A stretch of DNA of 64,000 bases from Amaranthus tricolor. Lineage: Eukaryota > Streptophyta > Magnoliopsida > Caryophyllales > Amaranthaceae. Below are positions 7,487-22,684 of this stretch, one piece after another; position 1 is the stretch's first letter; each line of letters opens with the position of its first letter. Under the pieces are notes generated by a model that saw nothing but the letters and a program-made list of their open reading frames with translations, ran no database searches and was not told the DNA's origin. The stretch is taken from positions 8,853,398 to 8,917,397 of the forward strand of contig NC_080057.1 of NCBI RefSeq assembly GCF_026212465.1. Direction: 5' to 3'. The position numbers and the translations under genes were made by a program.

Positions 7487-8381
7487 TGATGCAAATGCAT
7501 CAAGTGTTAGGTTGCTGGCCAAGGATGTGTTCCAAGGATTGAAGTATAAACCCAAGATCATGTTTTGGGAACAAGGAAGCCAAGGCAGCAACAGGGAACA
7601 GCATCACGCACAGGAAGATGGGAACAGTAAGCAGAACCCAAACTGCAGAGCAAACTAGCGACCAGGCCACCTTGCACGACACGTGGGGACCAAACCTATG
7701 CATCCATGACCTGGACTAAAGTGGAAATGGAATCTCGGTACTTGGATCTAGCCATCAAGGGCCTAGGACCATGCTAAAGATCCACGTGGAGTCCTAGAAG
7801 ATGAGCTAAAGGAAGGCTGCTCGATAGTTTTGAAGATCAGAATTTTGGCTAAGTGTTAGCTGCTGTTTTACATTCTGTTTTGTTAGCTAATTCCACGTGT
7901 ATTAAGCAACTCATTTGTAACGGCTAGTTTTAGAGGCAAAACTCTATATATACGTAGGCTCTCATGTGATAATGGACGTTCAACAACTTGTATTTGAGAT
8001 TAATCAAAGTAATAGAGAGGTATTCAGAAAAGAGTTTTCTGTTTTCTTCTTCTCTGAAGTTGGAGGCAACTTCATCAAAGGCTACGGAGTAACCTTTGAT
8101 CCTTCGAGTGTTAAGAGTTGCGGAGCAGCCTTGATACTTTAAGGAAACCTCGAGTGCAAGGTCTGGAAAGCTTTGTACACATCGTTTTCGTGTCGATCAT
8201 AGAGGAGGGTCGCAGGTGATCAACATCAGAAAATCAAGAACGGAGTTCTTGGTTCTGTTTGTGGTTGTTTCGTGTTCTTTTCATGATCATTTCGTAGTAT
8301 TGTTTGTAGTAATCATTAAAGCTTCCGCACGACATTCATCCTTGCAAAACCAAGGCCTTAACCAGCCCCGGTTACGCATCA
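7487..8381 (+). repeat. LTR3 (895 bp), intact right end of the array
   Basis: Starts TGATGC and ends GCATCA at 8381; the next base begins satellite (AGAATGAACAAGG), so this is the precise element terminus. It carries five changes relative to LTR2: G7766, A7858, C7910, G7968 and C8180. The putative right target-site copy is AGAAT (8382-8386); its left partner is lost with the left truncation. Confidence 0.87.
7680..7952 (+). promoter_or_regulatory. LTR3 U3 promoter: G-boxes and TATA box
   Basis: CACGTG at 7680-7685, 7783-7788 and 7894-7899; TATATATA at 7945-7952. All four motifs are kept although LTR3 is the most changed LTR. A transcript starting here would run into the satellite from about 8382 on its + strand. 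Confidence 0.55.
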
Positions 8382-11349
8382 AGAATGAACAAGGATCAAT
8401 GATCAATGAAGAATGAACGATGAAGAACGAACAAGGATCAATGATGAATGACGAATGAACGATGAACAATGAACAAGGATCAATGATCAATGAAGAATGA
8501 ACGATGAAGAATGAACAAGGATCAATGATCAAAGAAGAATGAACGATGAATAATGAACAAGGGTCAATGATCAATGAAGAATGAACGATGAAGAATGAAC
8601 AAGGATTAATGATCAATGAAGAATGAACGATGAAGAATAAACAAGGATCAATGATCAATGAATAATGAACGATGAACGATGAAGAATGAACTAGGATCAA
8701 TGATCAATGACGAATGAACGATGAAGAATGAACAAGGATCAATGATCAATGAAGAATGAACGATGAAGAATGAACAAGGGTCAATGATCAATGAAGAATG
8801 AACGATGAAGAATGAACAAGGATTAATGATCAATGCAGAATGAACGATGAAGAATAAACAAGGATCAATGATCAATGAAGAATGAACGATGAAGAATGAA
8901 CAAGGATTAATGGTCAATAACGAATGAACGATGAAGAATGAACAAGGATCAATGATCAATGAAGGATGAACAATGAAGAATGAACAAGGATCAATGATCA
9001 ATGAAGAACGAACGATGAAGAATGAATAAGGATCAATGATGAATGAAGAATGAACGATGAAGAATGAACAAGGATCAATGATCAATGAAGAATGAACGAT
9101 GAAGAATGTACAAGGATTAATGGTCAATGACGAATGAACGATGAAGAATGAACAAGGATCAATGATCAATGAAGGATGAACGATGAAGAATGAACAAGGA
9201 TCAATGATCAATGAAGAATGAACGATGAAGAATGAACAAGGATTAATGGTCAATGACGAATGAACGATGAAGAATGAACAAGGATCAATGCTCAATGAAG
9301 AATGAACGATGAAGAATAAACAAGGATTAATGGTCAATGACGAATGAACGATGAAGAATGAACAAGGATCAATGGTCAATGACGAATGAACGATGAAGAA
9401 TGAACAAGGATCAATGATCAATGAAGGATGAACGATGAAGAATGAACAAGGATCAATGATCAATGAAGAATGAACGATGAAGAATGAACAAGGATCAATG
9501 ATGAATGACGAATGAACGATGAAGAATGAACAAGGATCAATGATCAATGAAGAATGAACGATGAAGAATGAACAAGGATCAATGATCAATGAAGAATGAA
9601 CGATGAAGAATGAACAAGGATCAATGATCAATGAAGGATGAACGATGAAGAATGAACAAGGATCAATGATCAATGAAGAACGAACGATGAAGAATGAACA
9701 AGGATCAATGATGAATGAAGAATGAACGATGAAGAATGAACAAGGATCAATGATCAATGAAGAATGAACGATGAAGAATGAACAAGGATTAATGGTCAAT
9801 GACGAATGAACGATGAAGAATGAACAAGGATCAATGATCAACGAAGGATGAACGATGAAGAATGAACAAGGATCAATGATCAATGAAGAACGAACGATGA
9901 AGAATGAACAAGGATCAATGATGAATGAAGAATGAACGATGAAGAATGAACAAGCATCAATGATCAATGAAGAATGAACGATGAAGAATGAACAAGGATC
10001 AATTATCAATGACAAATGAACGATGAAGAATGAAAAAGGATCAATGATCAATGAAGAATGAACGATGAAGAATAAACAAGGATTAATGGTCAATGACGAA
10101 TGAACGATGAAGAATGAACAAGGATCAATGGTCAATGACGAATGAACGATGAAGAATGAACAAGGATCAATGATCAATGAAGGATGAACGATGAAGAATG
10201 AACAAGGATCAATGATCAATGAAGAATGAACGATGAAGAATGAACAAGGATCAATGATGAATGACGAATGAACGATGAACAATGAACAAGGATCAATGAT
10301 CAATGAAGAATGAACGATGAAGAATGAACAAGGATCAATGATCAAAGAAGAATGAACGATGAAGAATGAACAAGGATTAATGATCAATGAAGAATGAACG
10401 ATGAAGAATAAACAAGGATCAATGATCAATGAATAATGAACGATGAAGAATGAACTAGGATCAATGATCAATGACGAATGAACGATGAAGAACGAACAAG
10501 GATCAATGATCAATGAAGAATGAACGATGAAGAATGAACAAGGGTCAATGATCAATGAAGAATGAACGATGAAGAATGAACAAGGATTAATGATCAATGC
10601 AGAATGAACGATGAAGAATAAACAAGGATCAATGATCAATGAAGAATGAACGATGAAGAATGAACAAGGATTAATGGTCAATAACGAATGAACGATGAAG
10701 AATGAACAAGGATCAATGATCAATGAAGGATGAACAATGAAGAATGAACAAGGATCAATGATCAATGAAGAACGAACGATGAAGAATGAACAAGGATCAA
10801 TGATGAATGAAGAATGAACGATGAAGAATGAACAAGGATCAATGATCAATGAAGAATGAACGATGAAGAATGAACAAGGATTAATGGTCAATAACGAATG
10901 AACGATGAAGAATGAACAAGGATCAATGATCAATGAAGGATGAACGATGAAGAATGAACAAGGATCAATGATCAATGAAGAATGAACGATGAAGAATGAA
11001 CAAGGATCAATGATCAAAGAAGAATGAACGATGAAGAATGAACAAGGGTAAATGATCAATGAAGAATGAACGATGAAGAATGAACAAGGATTAATGATCA
11101 ATGAAGAATGAACGATGAAGAATAAACAAGGATCAATGATCAATGAATAATGAACGATGAAGAATGAACTAGGATCAATGATCAATGACGAATGAACGAT
11201 GAAGAATGAACAAGGATCAATGATCAATGAAGAATGAACGATGAAGAATGAACAAGGGTCAATGATCAATGACGAATGAACGATGAAGAATGAACAAGGA
11301 TTAATGATCAATGCAGAATGAACGATGAAGAATAAACAAGGATCAATGA

Positions 11350-14300
11350 TCAATTAAGAATGAACGATGAAGAATGAACAAGGATTAATGGTCAATAACG
11401 AATGAACGATGAAGAATGAACAAGGATCAATGATCAATGAAGGATGAACAATGAAGAATGAACAAGGATCAATGATCAATGAAGAACGAACGATGAAAAA
11501 TGAACAAGGATCAATGATGAATGAAGAATGAACGATGAAGAATGAACAAGGATCAATGATCAATGAAGAATGAACGATGAAGAATAAACAAGGATTAATG
11601 GTCAATGACGAATGAACGATGAAGAATGAACAAGGGTCAATGATCAATGAAGGATGAACGATGAAGAATGAACAAGGATCAATGATCAATGAAGAATGAA
11701 CGATGAAGAATGAACAAGGATTAATGGTCAATGACGAATGAACGATGAAGAATGAACAAGGATCAATGCTCAATGAAGAATGAACGATGAAGAATGAACA
11801 AGGATCAATGATCAATGACGAATGAACGATGAAGAATGAACAAAGCTCAATGGTCAATGACGAATGAACGATGAAGAATGAACAAGGATAAATGATGAAT
11901 GACGAATGAACAATGAAGAATGAACAAGGATCAATGATCAATGAAGAATGAACGATGAAGAATCAACAAGGATCAATGATCAATGAAGAATGAACGATGA
12001 AGAATGAACAAGGATCAATGATCAATGAAGAATGAACGATGAAGAATGAACAAGGATCAATTATCAATGACAAATGAACGATGAAGAATGAAAAAGGATC
12101 AATGATCAATGAAGAATGAACGATGAAGAATAAACAAGGATTAATGGTCAATGACGAATGAACGATGAAGAATGAACAAGGATCAATGGTCAATGACGAA
12201 TGAATGATGAAGAATGAACAAGGATCAATGATCAATGAAGGATGAACGATGAAGAATGAACAAGGATCAATGATCAATGAAGAATGAACGATGAAGAATG
12301 AACAAGGATCAATGATGAATGACGAATGAACGATGAAGAATGAACAAGGATCAATGATCAATGAAGAATGAACGATGAAGAATGAACAAGGATCAATGAT
12401 CAATGAAGAATGAACGATGAAGAATGAACAAGGGTCAATGATCAATGAAGAATGAACGATGAAGAATGAACAAGGATCAATGATCAATGAAGGATGAACG
12501 ATGAAGAATGAACAAGGATCAATGATCAATGAAGAACGAACGATGAAGAATGAACAAGGATCAATGATGAATGAAGAATGAACGATGAAGAATGAACAAG
12601 GATCAATGATCAATGAAGAATGAACGATGAAGAATGAACAAGGATTAATGGTCAATGACGAATGAACGATGAAGAATGAACAAGGATCAATGATCAACGA
12701 AGGATGAACGATGAAGAATGAACAAGGATCAATGATCAATGAAGAACGAACGATGAAGAATGAACAAGGATCAATGATGAATGAAGAATGAACAAGGATT
12801 AATGGTCAATGACGAATGAACGATGAAGAATGAACAAGGATCAATGATCAACGAAGGATGAACGATGAAGAATGAACAAGGATCAATGATCAATGAAGAA
12901 CGAACGATGAAGAATGAACAAGGTTCAATGATGAATGAAGAATGAACGATGAAGAATGAACAAGCATCAATGATCAATGAAGAATGAACAAGGATCAATT
13001 ATCAATGACAAATGAACGATGAAGAATGAAAAAGGATCAATGATCAATGAAGAATGAACGATGAAGAATAAACAAGGATTAATGGTCAATGACGAATGAA
13101 CGATGAAGAATGAGCAAGGATCAATGGTCAATGAAGAATGAACGATGAAGAATGAACAAGGATCAATGATCAATGAAGGATGAACGATAAAGAATGAACA
13201 AGGATCAATGATCAATGAAGAATGAACGATGAAGAATGAACAAGGATCAATGATGAATGACGAATGAACGATGAACAATTAACAAGGATCAATGAACAAT
13301 GAAGAATGAACGATGAAGAATGAACGATGAAGAATGAACAAGGATCAATGATCAAAGAAGAATGAACGATGAAGAATGAACAAGGGTCAATGATCAATGA
13401 AGAATGAACGATGAAGAATGAACAAGGATTAATGATCAATAAAGAATGAACGATGAAGAATAAACAAGGATCAATGATCAATGAATAATGAACGATGAAG
13501 AATGAACTAGGATCAATGATCAATGACGAATGAACGATGAAGAATGAACAAGGATCAATGATCAATGAAGAATGAACGATGAAGAATGAACAAGGGTCAA
13601 TGATCAATGAAGAATGAACGATGAAGAATGAACAAGGATTAATGATCAATGCAGAATGAACGATGAAGAATAAACAAGGATCAATGATCAATGAAGAATG
13701 AACGATGAAGAATGAACAAGGATTAATGGTCAATAACGAATGAACGATGAAGAATGAACAAGGATCAATGATCAATGAAGGATGAACAATGAAGAATGAA
13801 CAAGGATCAATGATCAATGAAGAACGAACGATGAAGAATGAACAAGGATCAATAATGAATGAAGAATGAACGATGAAGAGTGAACAAGGATCAATGATCA
13901 ATGAAGAATGAACGATGAAGAATAAACAAGGATTAATGGTCAATGACGAATGAACGATGAAGAATGAACAAGGGTCAATGATCAATGAAGGATGAACGAT
14001 GAAGAATGAACAAGGATCAATGATCAATGAAGAATGAACGATGAAGAATGAACAAGGATTAATGGTCAATGACGAATGAACGATGAAGAATGAACAAGGA
14101 TCAATGCTCAATGAAGAATGAACGATGAAGAATGAACAAGGATCAATGATCAATGACGAATGAACGATGAAGAATGAACAAGGCTCAATGGTCAATGACG
14201 AATGAACGATGAAGAATGAACAAGGATAAATGATGAATGACGAATGAACAATGAAGAATGAACAAGGATCAATGATCAATGAAGAATGAACGATGAAGAA

Positions 14301-16460
14301 TCAACAAGGATCAATGATCAATGAAGAATGAACGATGAAGAATGAACAAGGATCAATGATCAATGAAGAATGAACGATGAAGAATGAACAAGGATCAATT
14401 ATCAATGACAAATGAACGATGAAGAATGAAAAAGGATCAATGATCAATGAAGAATGAACGATGAAGAATAAACAAGGATTAATGGTCAATGACGAATGAA
14501 CGATGAAGAATGAACAAGGATCAATGGTCAATGACGAATGAATGATGAAGAATGAACAAGGATCAATGATCAATGAAGGATGAACGATGAAGAATGAACA
14601 AGGATCAATGATCAATGAAGAATGAACGATGAAGAATGAACAAGGATCAATGATGAATGACGAATGAACGATGAAGAATGAACAAGGATCAATGATCAAT
14701 GAAGAATGAACGATGAAGAATGAACAAGGATCAATGATCAATGAAGAATGAACGATGAAGAATGAACAAGGGTCAATGATCAATGAAGAATGAACGATGA
14801 AGAATGAACAAGGATCAATGATCAATGAAGGATGAACGATGAAGAATGAACAAGGATCAATGATCAATGAAGAACGAACGATGAAGAATGAACAAGGATC
14901 AATGATGAATGAAGAATGAACGATGAAGAATGAACAAGGATCAATGATCAATGAAGAATGAACGATGAAGAATGAACAAGGATTAATGGTCAATGACGAA
15001 TGAACGATGAAGAATGAACAAGGATCAATGATCAATGAAGGATGAACGATGAAGAATGAACAAGGATCAATGATCAATGAAGAACGAACGATGAAGAATG
15101 AACAAGGATCAATGATGAATGAAGAATGAACGATGAAGAATGAACAAGGATCAATGATCAATGAAGAATGAACGATGAAGAATGAACAAGGATTAATGGT
15201 CAATGACGAATGAACGATGAAGAATGAACAAGGATCAATGATCAACGAAGGATGAACGATGAAGAATGAACAAGGATCAATGATCAATGAAGAACGAACG
15301 ATGAAGAATGAACAAGGATCAATGATGAATGAAGAATGAACAAGGATTAATGGTCAATGACGAATGAACGATGAAGAATGAACAAGGATCAATGATCAAC
15401 GAAGGATGAACGATGAAGAATGAACAAGGATCAATGATCAATGAAGAACGAACGATGAAGAATGAACAAGGTTCAATGATGAATGAAGAATGAACGATGA
15501 AGAATGAACAAGCATCAATGATCAATGAAGAATGAACAAGGATCAATTATCAATGACAAATGAACGATGAAGAATGAAAATGGATCAATGATCAATGAAG
15601 AATGAACGATGAAGAATAAACAAGGATTAATGGTCAATGACGAATGAACGATGAAGAATGAGCAAGGATCAATGGTCAATGAAGAATGAACGATGAAGAA
15701 TGAACAAGGATCAATGATCAATGAAGGATGAACGATGAAGAATGAACAAGGATCAATGATCAATGAAGAATGAACGATGAAGAATGAACAAGGATCAATG
15801 ATGAATGACGAATGAACGATGAACAATTAACAAGGATCAATGATCAATGAAGAATGAACGATGAAGAATGAACGATGAAGAATGAACAAGGATCAATGAT
15901 CAAAGAAGAATGAACGATGAAGAATGAACAAGGGTCAATGATCAATGAAGAATGAACGATGAAGAATGAACAAGGATTAATGATCAATAAAGAATGAACG
16001 ATGAAGAATAAACAAGGATCAATGATCAATGAATAATGAACGATGAAGAATGAACTAGGATCAATGATCAATGACGAATGAACGATGAAGAATGAACAAG
16101 GATCAATGATCAATGAAGAATGAACGATGAAGAATGAACAAGGGTCAATGATCAATGAAGAATGAACGATGAAGAATGAACAAGGATTAATGATCAATGC
16201 AGAATGAACGATGAAGAATAAACAAGGATCAATGATCAATGAAGAATGAACGATGAAGAATGAACAAGGATTAATGGTCAATAACGAATGAACGATGAAG
16301 AATGAACAAGGATCAATGATCAATGAAGAATGAACAATGAAGAATGAACAAGGATCAATGATCAATGAAGAACGAACGATGAAGAATGAACAAGGATCAA
16401 TAATGAATGAAGAATGAACGATGAAGAGTGAACAAGGATCAATGATCAATGAAGAATGAA
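11350..16460 (+). repeat. HOR domain 1, unit about 2.34-2.55 kb, two copies
   Basis: Sequence from about 11350 recurs from about 13690 at offset 2,338; beyond a 210-bp (five-unit) length difference the offset becomes 2,548. At 2,548, 12771-13278 and 15319-15826 correspond, sharing rare variants such as GAACAATTAACAAGG and the 56-bp unit. Correspondence fades near 16460 (AATAAAC against AATGAAC). Boundaries are approximate. Confidence 0.82.
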
Positions 16461-18649
16461 CGATGAAGAATGAACAAGGATTAATGGTCAATGACGAATG
16501 AACGATGAAGAATGAACAAGGATCAATGATCAATGAAGGATGAACGATGAAGAATGAACAAGGATCAATGATCAATGAAGAATGAACGATGAAGAATGAA
16601 CAAGGATCAATGATCAAAGAAGAATGAACGATGAAGAATGAACAAGGGTCAATGATCAATGAAGAATGAACGATGAAGAATGAACAAGGATTAATGATCA
16701 ACGAAGAATGAACGATGAAGAATAAACAAGGATCAATGATCAATGAATAATGAAAGATGAAGAATGAACTAGGATCAATGATCAATGAAGAATGAACGAT
16801 GAAGAATGAACAAGGGTCAATGATCAATGAAGAATGAACGATGAAGAATGAACAAGGATTAATGATCAATGAAGAATGAACGATGAAGAATAAACAAGGA
16901 TAAATGATTAATGAATAATGAACGATGAAGAATGAACAAGGATTAATGGTCAATGACGAATGAACGATGAAGAATGAACAAGGATCAATGATCAATGACG
17001 AATGAACGATGAAGAATGAACAAGGATCAATGATCAATGAAGGATGAACGATGAAGAATGAACAAGGATCAATGATCAATGAAGAACGAACGATGAAGAA
17101 TGAACAAGGATCAATGATGAATGAAGGATGAACGATGAAGAATGAACAAGGATCAATGATCAATGAAGAATGAACGATGAAGAATGAACAAGGATCAATG
17201 ATGAATGACGAATGAACGATGAAGAATGAACAAGGATCAATGATCAATGAAGAATGAACGATGAAGAATGAAAAAGGATCAATGATCAATGAAGAATGAA
17301 CGATGAAGAATGAACAAGGGTCAATGATCAATGAAGAATGAACGATGAAGAATGAACAAGGATTAATGATCAATGAAGAATGAACGATGAAGAATAAACA
17401 AGGATCAATGATTAATGAATAATGAACGATGAAGAATGAACAAGGATTAATGGTCAATGACGAATGAACGATGAAGAATGAACAAGGATCAATGATCAAT
17501 GAAGGATGAACGATGAAGAATGAACAAGGATCAATGATCAATGAAGAACGAACGATGAAGAATGAACAAGGATCAATGATGAATGAAGAATGAACGATGA
17601 AGAATGAACAAGGATCAATGATCAATGAAGAATGAACGATGAAGAATGAACAAGGATTAATGGTCAATGACGAATGAACGATGAAGAATGAACAAGGATC
17701 AATGATCAACGAAGGATGAACGATGAAGAATGAACAAGGATCAATGATCAATGAAGAACGAACGATGAAGAATGAACAAGGATCAATGATGAATGAAGAA
17801 TGAACGATGAAGAATGAACAAGGATCAATGATAAATGAAGAATGAACGATGAAGAATGAACAAAGATTAATGCTCAATGAAGAATGAACGATGAAGAATG
17901 AACAAGGATCAATGAGCAATGACGAATGAACGATGAAGAATGAACATGGATCAATGATCAATGAAGAATGAACGATGAAGAATGAACAATGATCAATGAT
18001 CAATGAAGAATGAACGATGAAGAATAAACAAGGATCAATTATCAATGACAAATGAACGATGAAGAATGAACAAGGATCAATGATCAATGAAGAATGAACG
18101 ATGAAGAATGAAGAAGGATTAATGGTCAATGACGAATGAACGATGAAGAATGAACAAGGATCAATGATCAATGAAGGATGAACGATGAAGAATGAACAAG
18201 GATCAATGATCAATGAAGAATGAAGGATGAAGAATGAACAAGGATTAATGGTCAATGACGAATGAACGATGAAGAATGAACAAGGATCAATGATCAGTGA
18301 AGGATGAACGATGAAGAATGAACAAGGGTCAATGATCAATGAAGAATGAACGATGAAGAATGAACAAGGATTAATGATCATTGAAGAATGAACGATGAAG
18401 AATAAACAAGGATCAATGATCAATGAAGAATGAACGATGAAGAATGAACAAGGATTAATGATCAATGAAGAATGAACGATGAAGAATGAACAAGTAACAA
18501 TGATCAATGAAGAATGAACGATGAAGAATGAACAAGGATCAATGATCAATGACGAATGGACGATGAAGAATGAACAAGGATCAATGGTCAATGACGAATG
18601 AACGATGAAGAATGAACAAGGATCAATGATCAATGAACAATGAACAATG

Positions 18650-18840
18650 AGGAATGAACAAGGATCCACGATCAATGAAGAATGAACGAAGAAGAATGAA
18701 CAAGGATCAATGATAAATGAAGAATGAACAATGAAGAATGAACAAGGATCAACAGTCAATGAAGAATGAACAAGGATCAATGATCAATGAAGAATGAACG
18801 ATGAAGAATGAACAAGATGAACGATGAAGAATGAACCAGG
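18650..18840 (+). repeat. Marker module, copy 2 (191 bp)
   Basis: Same ordered variants as at 631, ending AACCAGG. Closes copy 1 of HOR domain 2. Confidence 0.85.
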
Positions 18841-21374
18841 ATCAATGATCAATGAAGAATGAACAAGGATCAATGATGAATGACGAATGAACGATGAAGA
18901 ATGAACAAGGATCAATGATCAATGAAGAATGAACGATGAAGAATGAACAAGGATTAATGATCAATGCAGAATGAACGATGAAGAATAAACAAGGATCAAT
19001 GATCAATGAAGAATGAACGATGAAGAATGAACAAGGATTAATGGTCAATAACGAATGAACGATGAAGAATGAACAAGGATCAATGATCAATGAAGGATGA
19101 ACAATGAAGAATGAACAAGGATCAATGATCAATGAAGAACGAACGATGAAGAATGAACAAGGATCAATAATGAATGAAGAATGAACGATGAAGAGTGAAC
19201 AAGGATCAATGATCAATGAAGAATGAACGATGAAGAATGAACAAGGATTAATGGTCAATGACGAATGAACGATGAAGAATGAACAAGGATCAATGATCAA
19301 TGAAGGATGAACGATGAAGAATGAACAAGGATCAATGATCAATGAAGAATGAACGATGAAGAATGAACAAGGATCAATGATCAAAGAAGAATGAACGATG
19401 AAGAATGAACAAGGGTCAATGATCAATGAAGAATGAACGATGAAGAATGAACAAGGATTAATGATCAACGAAGAATGAACGATGAAGAATAAACAAGGAT
19501 CAATGATCAATGAATAATGAAAGATGAAGAATGAACTAGGATCAATGATCAATGAAGAATGAACGATGAAGAATGAACAAGGGTCAATGATCAATGAAGA
19601 ATGAACGATGAAGAATGAACAAGGATTAATGATCAATGAAGAATGAACGATGAAGAATAAACAAGGATAAATGATTAATGAATAATGAACGATGAAGAAT
19701 GAACAAGGATTAATGGTCAATGACGAATGAACGATGAAGAATGAACAAGGATCAATGATCAATGACGAATGAACGATGAAGAATGAACAAGGATCAATGA
19801 TCAATGAAGGATGAACGATGAAGAATGAACAAGGATCAATGATCAATGAAGAACGAACGATGAAGAATGAACAAGGATCAATGATGAATGAAGGATGAAC
19901 GATGAAGAATGAACAAGGATCAATGATCAATGAAGAATGAACGATGAAGAATGAACAAGGATCAATGATGAATGACGAATGAACGATGAAGAATGAACAA
20001 GGATCAATGATCAATGAAGAATGAACGATGAAGAATGAAAAAGGATCAATGATCAATGAAGAATGAACGATGAAGAATGAACAAGGGTCAATGATCAATG
20101 AAGAATGAACGATGAAGAATGAACAAGGATTAATGATCAATGAAGAATGAACGATGAAGAATAAACAAGGATCAATGATTAATGAATAATGAACGATGAA
20201 GAATGAACAAGGATTAATGGTCAATGACGAATGAACGATGAAGAATGAACAAGGATCAATGATCAATGAAGGATGAACGATGAAGAATGAACAAGGATCA
20301 ATGATCAATGAAGAACGAACGATGAAGAATGAACAAGGATCAATGATGAATGAAGAATGAACGATGAAGAATGAACAAGGATCAATGATCAATGAAGAAT
20401 GAACGATGAAGAATGAACAAGGATTAATGGTCAATGACGAATGAACGATGAAGAATGAACAAGGATCAATGATCAACGAAGGATGAACGATGAAGAATGA
20501 ACAAGGATCAATGATCAATGAAGAACGAACGATGAAGAATGAACAAGGATCAATGATGAATGAAGAATGAACGATGAAGAATGAACAAGGATCAATGATA
20601 AATGAAGAATGAACGATGAAGAATGAACAAGGATCAATGAGCAATGACGAATGAACGATGAAGAATGAACATGGATCAATGATCAATGAAGAATGAACGA
20701 TGAAGAATGAACAATGATCAATGATCAATGAAGAATGAACGATGAAGAATAAACAAGGATCAATTATCAATGACAAATGAACGATGAAGAATGAACAAGG
20801 ATCAATGATCAATGAAGAATGAACGATGAAGAATGAAGAAGGATTAATGGTCAATGACGAATGAACGATGAAGAATGAACAAGGATCAATGATCAATGAA
20901 GGATGAACGATGAAGAATGAACAAGGATCAATGATCAATGAAGAATGAAGGATGAAGAATGAACAAGGATTAATGGTCAATGACGAATGAACGATGAAGA
21001 ATGAACAAGGATCAATGATCAGTGAAGGATGAACGATGAAGAATGAACAAGGGTCAATGATCAATGAAGAATGAACGATGAAGAATGAACAAGGATTAAT
21101 GATCATTGAAGAATGAACGATGAAGAATAAACAAGGATCAATGATCAATGAAGAATGAACGATGAAGAATGAACAAGGATTAATGATCAATGAAGAATGA
21201 ACGATGAAGAATGAACAAGTAACAATGATCAATGAAGAATGAACGATGAAGAATGAACAAGGATCAATGATCAATGACGAATGGACGATGAAGAATGAAC
21301 AAGGATCAATGGTCAATGACGAATGAACGATGAAGAATGAACAAGGATCAATGATCAATGAACAATGAACAATG

Positions 21375-21565
21375 AGGAATGAACAAGGATCCACGATCAA
21401 TGAAGAATGAACGAAGAAGAATGAACAAGGATCAATGATAAATGAAGAATGAACAATGAAGAATGAACAAGGATCAACAGTCAATGAAGAATGAACAAGG
21501 ATCAATGATCAATGAAGAATGAACGATGAAGAATGAACAAGATGAACGATGAAGAATGAACCAGG
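21375..21565 (+). repeat. Marker module, copy 3 (191 bp)
   Basis: Identical layout, 2,725 bp after copy 2; closes copy 2 of HOR domain 2. Confidence 0.85.
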
Positions 21566-22684
21566 ATCAATGATCAATGAAGAATGAACAAGGATCAATG
21601 ATGAATGACGAATGAACGATGAAGAATGAACAAGGATCAATGATCAACGAAGAATGAACGATGAAGAATGAACAAGGATTAATGCTCAATGAAGAATGAA
21701 CGATGAAGAATGAACATGGATCAATGATCAATGAACAATGAACGATGAAGAATGAACAAGCATCAATGATCAATGAAGAGTGAACGATGAAGAATGAACA
21801 AGGATTAATGGTCAATGAAGAATGAACGATGAAGATTGAACAAGGATCAATGATCAATGACGAATGAACGATGAAGAATGAACAAAGATCAATGATCAAT
21901 GAAGAATGAACGATGAAGAATGAACAAGGGTCAATGATCAATGAAGAATGAACGATGAAGAATGAACAAGGATTAATGATCAATGAAGAATGAACGATGA
22001 AAAATGAACAAGGATCAATGATCAATGAAGAATGAACGATGAAGAATGAACAAGGATTAATGGTCAATGACGAATGAACGATGAAGAATGAACAAGTATC
22101 AATGATCAATGAAGAATGAACGATGAAAAATGAACAAGGATCAATGATCAATGAAGAATGCACGATGAAGAATGAACAAGGCTCAATGATCAATGACGAA
22201 TGAACGATGAAGAATGAACAAGGATCAATGATCAATGAAGAATGAACGATAAAGAATGAACAAGGGTCAATGATCAATGAAGAATGAACGATGAAGAATG
22301 AACAAGGGTCAATGATCAATGAAGAATGAACGATGAAGAATAAACAAGGATAAATGATCAATGAAGAATGAACGATGAAGAATGAACAAGGATCAATGAT
22401 CAATGAAGAATGAACGATGAAGAATGAACAAGGATTAATGGTCAATGACGAATGAACGATGAAGAATGAACAAGTATCAATGATCAATGAAGAATGAACG
22501 ATGAAGAATGAACAAGGATCAATGATCAATGAAGAATGAACGATGAAGAATGAACAAGGATCAATGAAGAATGACGAATGAACGATGAAGAATGAACAAG
22601 GATTAATGATCAATGAAGAATGAACAATGAAGAATGAACAAAGATTAATGCTCAATGAAGAATGAACGATGGAGAATGAATAAG

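Larger units (their letters stand above)
1073..8381 (+). mobile_element. Tandem array of a non-autonomous LTR retrotransposon, 5'-truncated
   Basis: Layout: 168-bp internal stub, LTR1, internal 1, LTR2, internal 2, LTR3, with an exact 3,123-bp period and neighbouring LTRs shared. Known LTR-element signals are all present: LTRs starting TG and ending CA with a 6-bp terminal inverted repeat, a polypurine tract before each LTR, and a primer-binding site after LTR1 and LTR2. After LTR3 the sequence goes straight into satellite, so its right edge is a true element end. By eye, LTR1 and LTR2 differ at 1 site, LTR2 and LTR3 at 5, and the two internal regions at 3, so the array is recent. No reverse transcriptase or integrase is encoded, so mobility would depend on proteins supplied by another element. 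The superfamily (Ty1/copia or Ty3/gypsy) cannot be fixed without those genes; the pol-end-like text before the polypurine tract is reminiscent of plant Ty3/gypsy elements (inference). Confidence 0.9.
16080..21565 (+). repeat. HOR domain 2, unit about 2.73-2.77 kb, two copies
   Basis: The part ending at 18840 and the part ending at 21565 match at offset 2,725. Left of one extra 42-bp unit in copy 1 (about 17870) the offset is 2,767. Both copies end with the same 191-bp marker module. Rare variants (AACAAGTAACAATG, AATGAGCAATGACG, CAAGGATCCACG) are shared in order. Confidence 0.87.
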
